Shown: piece by piece, positions 61,526-64,000 of the stretch
Layout: every line of letters begins with the position of its first letter
Position numbering within the stretch: position 1 is the first letter of the stretch
DNA from: Bacteroidia bacterium
GTDB taxonomy: Bacteria; Bacteroidota; Bacteroidia; Bacteroidales; GWA2-32-17
Reading direction: 5' to 3'
Length of the DNA: 64,000 nt
NCBI GenBank assembly: GCA_016218155.1
Contig: JACREQ010000079.1
Coordinates: forward strand, 1 to 64,000
The notes under the pieces: generated by a model
Databases searched by the model: none
What the model was told of the DNA's origin: nothing
What the model saw: the letters and a program-made list of their open reading frames with translations, nothing else
Translations under genes and position numbers: made by a program

Positions 61526-61536
61526 AAAGATACATT

Positions 61537-64000
61537 ATGGATAAAAAAACAGAAAAGGTATTAGTAATAGGTTCAGGAGCATTAAAAATTGGCGAAGCCG
61601 GGGAGTTTGATTATTCTGGTTCGCAGGCTTTAAAAGCATTAAAGGAAGAAGGAATTTTTACCATTCTTATTAATCCGAATATTGCTACTGTTCAGACGTC
61701 TGAAGGTATTGCAGATAAAATTTATTTTTTACCAGTAACTCCCGATTTTGTTGAGCAAGTTATTATTAAAGAAAAACCCGAAGGGATACTTCTTGCATTT
61801 GGAGGCCAAACTGCACTAAACTGTGGAGTAGAGTTATATAAATCAGGAATACTTGAAAAGTATAATGTTAAAGTTTTAGGAACTCCTGTACAGTCAATAA
61901 TTGATACTGAAGATCGTGAGCTTTTTGTTAAAAAATTAGACCAGATTAATGTTGACACAATCAAAAGTCATGCTGTTACTACAATTGATGATGCGCTGAA
62001 AGCGGCTAAAGATTTGGGTTTTCCAATTATTGTAAGAGCAGCATTTGCACTTGGTGGACAAGGAAGTGGGTTTTGTAACAATGATGCAGAATTAATTACT
62101 TTAGGGAATAAAGCATTTTCGCATTCTAATCAAATTCTTGTTGAAAAATCACTTAAGGGCTGGAAAGAGATTGAATACGAAGTGGTACGCGATTGTTATG
62201 ATAATTGCATAACAGTTTGCAATATGGAAAACTTCGATCCACTTGGAATTCATACCGGAGAAAGTATTGTGGTAGCACCCTCGCAAACCCTTACAAACAG
62301 CGAATACCATAAGCTACGAGAAATTGCAATCAGAATTGTAAGACATATAGGAATTGTTGGAGAATGCAACGTGCAATATGCACTTTGCCCTGATTCGGAA
62401 GAATACCGTGTAATTGAAGTAAATGCAAGGCTTTCACGCTCAAGTGCACTTGCTTCAAAAGCAACAGGGTATCCTCTTGCATTTGTTGCTGCTAAATTAG
62501 GATTAGGTTATGGTTTACACGAATTAAAGAATTCTGTAACAAAAACCACAACTGCATGCTTTGAGCCTGCTTTAGACTATATTGTTGTAAAAATTCCGCG
62601 TTGGGATTTGGGCAAATTCAAAGGAGTTTCTAAGGAATTGGGAAGCAGTATGAAAAGTGTGGGTGAAGTTATGGCAATTGGGAGAACCTTTGAAGAAGCA
62701 ATACAGAAAGGGCTTCGAATGATAGGACAAGGGATGCATGGTTTTGTTGGAAACAAGGATATGGAATTTGAAGAGGTAGAACAAATTTCAAAAGAACTTG
62801 CAAACCCAACAGATATGAGAATCTTTGTTATTGCAATGGCTCTTCATAAAAATTATTCAGTAGAAGAGATTCACCAACATACCAGAATCGATAAGTGGTT
62901 TTTATATAAACTAAAAAATATTTATGATTTAAGAAATCAGATTTCAAGATATAACTCCATTGAAACACTTCCCTTAGAGATGCTTCATGATGCAAAGAAA
63001 CTGGGCTATACCGATTTTCAGATTGCTAAAATATTGTATAGTAATTTAGACGACGCATCTGACAAATCATTGCATATAAGAAATTATAGAAAAATTGCAG
63101 GTATTGTACCTTATGTTAAACAAATTGACACACTGGCTGCAGAGTATCCTGCCCAAACAAATTATTTGTATTTAACTTATAACGGTTCTGAGCATGATAT
63201 TAAATTTGAAAACGACAACCGTTCAGTTATTGTTTTAGGTTCTGGTGCCTACAGAATTGGTAGTAGTGTTGAGTTTGACTGGTGTAGCGTAAATTCATTG
63301 AACACTGTTAAGAAAAAAGGGTTGCGTTCTGTAATGATAAACTATAATCCTGAAACGGTAAGTACTGATTACGATATTTGCGACAGATTATATTTTGATG
63401 AGTTATCGTTTGAAAGAGTTATGGATATTATAGACAATGAAGTTCCTCAGGGAGTTATTGTATCAGTGGGTGGACAGATTCCAAATAATCTTGCAATGAG
63501 ACTTTATCAGAATAATGTTAATATTCTTGGCACATCTCCGCTTTCTATTGATAATGCTGAAGATCGTCATCGTTTTTCTTCTACATTAGATGAGCTTGGA
63601 GTTGATCAGCCAAGATGGAAAGAACTTGTTACAATTGAAGATATTTTTAATTTTGTTGATGAGGTTGGTTTTCCTGTTTTGGTAAGACCTTCATATGTTC
63701 TTTCGGGTGCTGCAATGAATGTTGTTTCGAACAGAGACGAGCTAGAGCATTTCCTAAATCTGGCTACAAATGTTTCAAAAAAATATCCGGTGGTTGTTTC
63801 TGAATTTATAGAAAATGCAAAGGAAATAGAGTTTGATGCTGTAGCCAAAAATGGTGAAGTAATTATTTATGCAATTTCAGAACATATAGAGTTTGCCGGA
63901 GTTCATTCAGGAGATGCTACTATTGTTTTTCCTGCACAAAAATTATATGTAGAAACAATTCGTAGAATAAAAAAGATATCCAAACAAATTGCAGAAGCTT
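61537..64000 (+). CDS. carB: Carbamoyl-phosphate synthase large subunit (3' end outside window)
   Basis: 821 codons from the ATG at 61537 are seen; the full protein would be ~1070. It joins ammonia, bicarbonate and ATP into carbamoyl phosphate. The first ATP-grasp half opens [20 protein letters not shown] and continues [22 protein letters not shown] and [20 protein letters not shown]. The oligomerisation part follows, and the second half begins [19 protein letters not shown] with [30 protein letters not shown] and [13 protein letters not shown] differ from the E. coli motifs (GPIIIGQACEFDYSG, GPNRIGQGIEFDY) and are of the Bacteroidota kind, with some likeness to eukaryotic CPS. The synthase and allosteric end lie beyond the window. 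Confidence 0.95.
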   Translation, partial: MDKKTEKVLVIGSGALKIGEAGEFDYSGSQALKALKEEGIFTILINPNIATVQTSEGIADKIYFLPVTPDFVEQVIIKEKPEGILLAFGGQTALNCGVELYKSGILEKYNVKVLGTPVQSIIDTEDRELFVKKLDQINVDTIKSHAVTTIDDALKAAKDLGFPIIVRAAFALGGQGSGFCNNDAELITLGNKAFSHSNQILVEKSLKGWKEIEYEVVRDCYDNCITVCNMENFDPLGIHTGESIVVAPSQTLTNSEYHKLREIAIRIVRHIGIVGECNVQYALCPDSEEYRVIEVNARLSRSSALASKATGYPLAFVAAKLGLGYGLHELKNSVTKTTTACFEPALDYIVVKIPRWDLGKFKGVSKELGSSMKSVGEVMAIGRTFEEAIQKGLRMIGQGMHGFVGNKDMEFEEVEQISKELANPTDMRIFVIAMALHKNYSVEEIHQHTRIDKWFLYKLKNIYDLRNQISRYNSIETLPLEMLHDAKKLGYTDFQIAKILYSNLDDASDKSLHIRNYRKIAGIVPYVKQIDTLAAEYPAQTNYLYLTYNGSEHDIKFENDNRSVIVLGSGAYRIGSSVEFDWCSVNSLNTVKKKGLRSVMINYNPETVSTDYDICDRLYFDELSFERVMDIIDNEVPQGVIVSVGGQIPNNLAMRLYQNNVNILGTSPLSIDNAEDRHRFSSTLDELGVDQPRWKELVTIEDIFNFVDEVGFPVLVRPSYVLSGAAMNVVSNRDELEHFLNLATNVSKKYPVVVSEFIENAKEIEFDAVAKNGEVIIYAISEHIEFAGVHSGDATIVFPAQKLYVETIRRIKKISKQIAEA

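Overview
This 64 kb window is AT-rich chromosomal DNA from a member of the Bacteroidota. The evidence is type IX secretion (T9SS) sorting domains, a PorP/SprF-family protein, SprB-repeat and choice-of-anchor-L giant surface proteins, a type III glutamine synthetase, a DUF4924 protein, a Bacteroidota-type carbamoyl-phosphate synthase large subunit, and promoters with the TAnnTTTG -7 box of this phylum. A flavodiiron protein, butyrate kinase, MeaB and an Hdr-like Fe-S pair suggest an anaerobic or microaerophilic life. The order cannot be fixed from sequence alone. I found no rRNA, tRNA, CRISPR array, insertion sequence or prophage.

Layout. 1-4.7 kb (minus): the 5' part of a giant choice-of-anchor-L adhesin behind a small secreted protein. 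4.9-9 kb: small envelope proteins, deoC, and a T9SS-exported esterase. 9-16.9 kb: a membrane glycosyltransferase, flavodiiron protein plus MeaB, two APC amino-acid permeases and a methyltransferase. 17-23.3 kb: an Hdr/GlpC-like membrane Fe-S pair, butyrate kinase, pyrophosphatase and glutamine synthetase III. 23.5-31.8 kb: a small secreted protein, a 2016-residue SprB-repeat adhesin, its PorP/SprF partner, and a convergent OmpA-family protein. 31.8-43.9 kb: ComM/YifB, PseF, a TPR-HTH membrane regulator, an Ig-like lipoprotein, a sodium:solute symporter, RecR, an unusual fused glycosyltransferase, and MetF. 44-47.6 kb (minus): asnS-rpoN-PAP2-like membrane protein. 48-53 kb: a T9SS-exported beta-propeller protein, GAPDH and an orphan LuxE-like protein. 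53-59.8 kb: a CAP/OmpA/TPR envelope pair, DUF4924, and a four-gene ECF-sigma cluster. 60-64 kb: carA and carB, separated by a four-helix-bundle (IVS-type) gene flanked by inverted repeats; carB runs off the window.

The strongest theme is the cell surface. Two giant adhesins, each directly behind a small secreted protein, plus two type-A-CTD cargo proteins imply an active T9SS, although its core machinery is not in this window. The least explained loci are the sigma-factor cluster at 56.8-59.8 kb, the CAP/OmpA/TPR pair at 53.1-56.0 kb, the two small adhesin companions, the glycosyltransferase fused to a glycosylphosphotransferase-like module that lacks its catalytic domain, and the gene inserted between carA and carB.
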